DNA of 5,129 bases from Pseudomonadota bacterium (GTDB lineage: Bacteria; Pseudomonadota; Alphaproteobacteria; UBA9219; RGZA01). Each line of letters begins with the position of its first letter. The stretch's first letter is position 1. The notes below the pieces were generated by a model, which saw nothing but the letters and a program-made list of their open reading frames with translations, made no database searches and was not told the origin of the DNA. The DNA lies in contig JACQAB010000109.1 in the NCBI GenBank assembly GCA_016195205.1, forward strand, positions 1 to 5,129. Direction: 5' to 3'. This document shows positions 5,065 to 5,129 of the stretch, piece by piece. The position numbers were made by a program, and so were the translations under genes.

Positions 5065-5129
5065 TTACAAACTCGTGAATAAGGCATAAACTCCTGCGGC
5101 TTTCTTTTGGGTGATCGATGCGCCCTCCC
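5065..5129 (-). CDS. Possible C-terminal end of an unrecognised gene converging on uvrC
   Basis: On the minus strand a frame is open from the window edge (first full codon at 5127) to TAA at 5067-5065, giving 20 residues: a mixed stretch ending in KKAAGVYALFTSL. Alternating small, basic and hydrophobic residues and coding-like codons are compatible with a real C-terminus. The stop would lie 14 bases from the uvrC stop, a normal convergent arrangement. Twenty codons can stay open by chance, and I cannot assign a family. If it is real, uvrC is not followed here by the pgsA gene that often comes next. Confidence 0.33.
   Translation of the reverse strand, partial: EGASITQKKAAGVYALFTSL

Noticed and set aside
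5018..5087. Short minus-strand frame from ATG 5087 with a GGAG site, reading back into uvrC
   Set aside because: It encodes only 23 residues without any feature and overlaps the uvrC end. The other minus-strand frame, ending at 5065, explains the sequence better as a C-terminus.

Overview
This window looks like chromosomal DNA of an alphaproteobacterium. The coding sequence is G+C-rich, and the folate-type short-chain dehydrogenase and UvrC resemble alphaproteobacterial versions. An imperfect palindromic repeat with GTCATCCCGG ends, a kind often seen between genes in alphaproteobacterial genomes, precedes uvrC. No genus can be named from the sequence alone. I see no rRNA, tRNA, CRISPR array, transposase or phage gene.

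Layout. (1) Positions 1-479, plus strand: the C-terminal third of cimA, (R)-citramalate synthase (isoleucine biosynthesis), cut by the left edge. (2) Positions 491-959, minus strand, converging on cimA: two small unrecognised genes in tandem. Each encodes one N-terminal membrane or signal segment followed by a short tail with two cysteines at the same spacing; they look like diverged duplicates. (3) Positions 960-1320: a divergent intergenic region with three short hairpins and a plausible sigma70-type promoter for the next operon. (4) Positions 1321-2773, plus strand: trmJ (tRNA 2'-O-methyltransferase), overlapping by 8 bases a pteridine reductase/FolM-like dehydrogenase, so the two are probably translationally coupled. 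(5) Positions 2774-3118: a non-coding stretch rich in inverted repeats. It holds a nested inverted repeat, a pair of head-to-head DnaA-box-like sequences, and a 114-bp palindromic element that ends inside the uvrC ribosome binding site. (6) Positions 3119-5050, plus strand: a complete uvrC (nucleotide excision repair endonuclease). (7) Positions 5065-5129, minus strand: possibly the last codons of a gene converging on uvrC.

Most of the window is housekeeping: amino-acid synthesis, tRNA modification, pterin/folate reduction and DNA repair. I found no convincing new multi-gene system. The parts least explained by known families are the paired small cysteine proteins and the repeat-dense uvrC leader.
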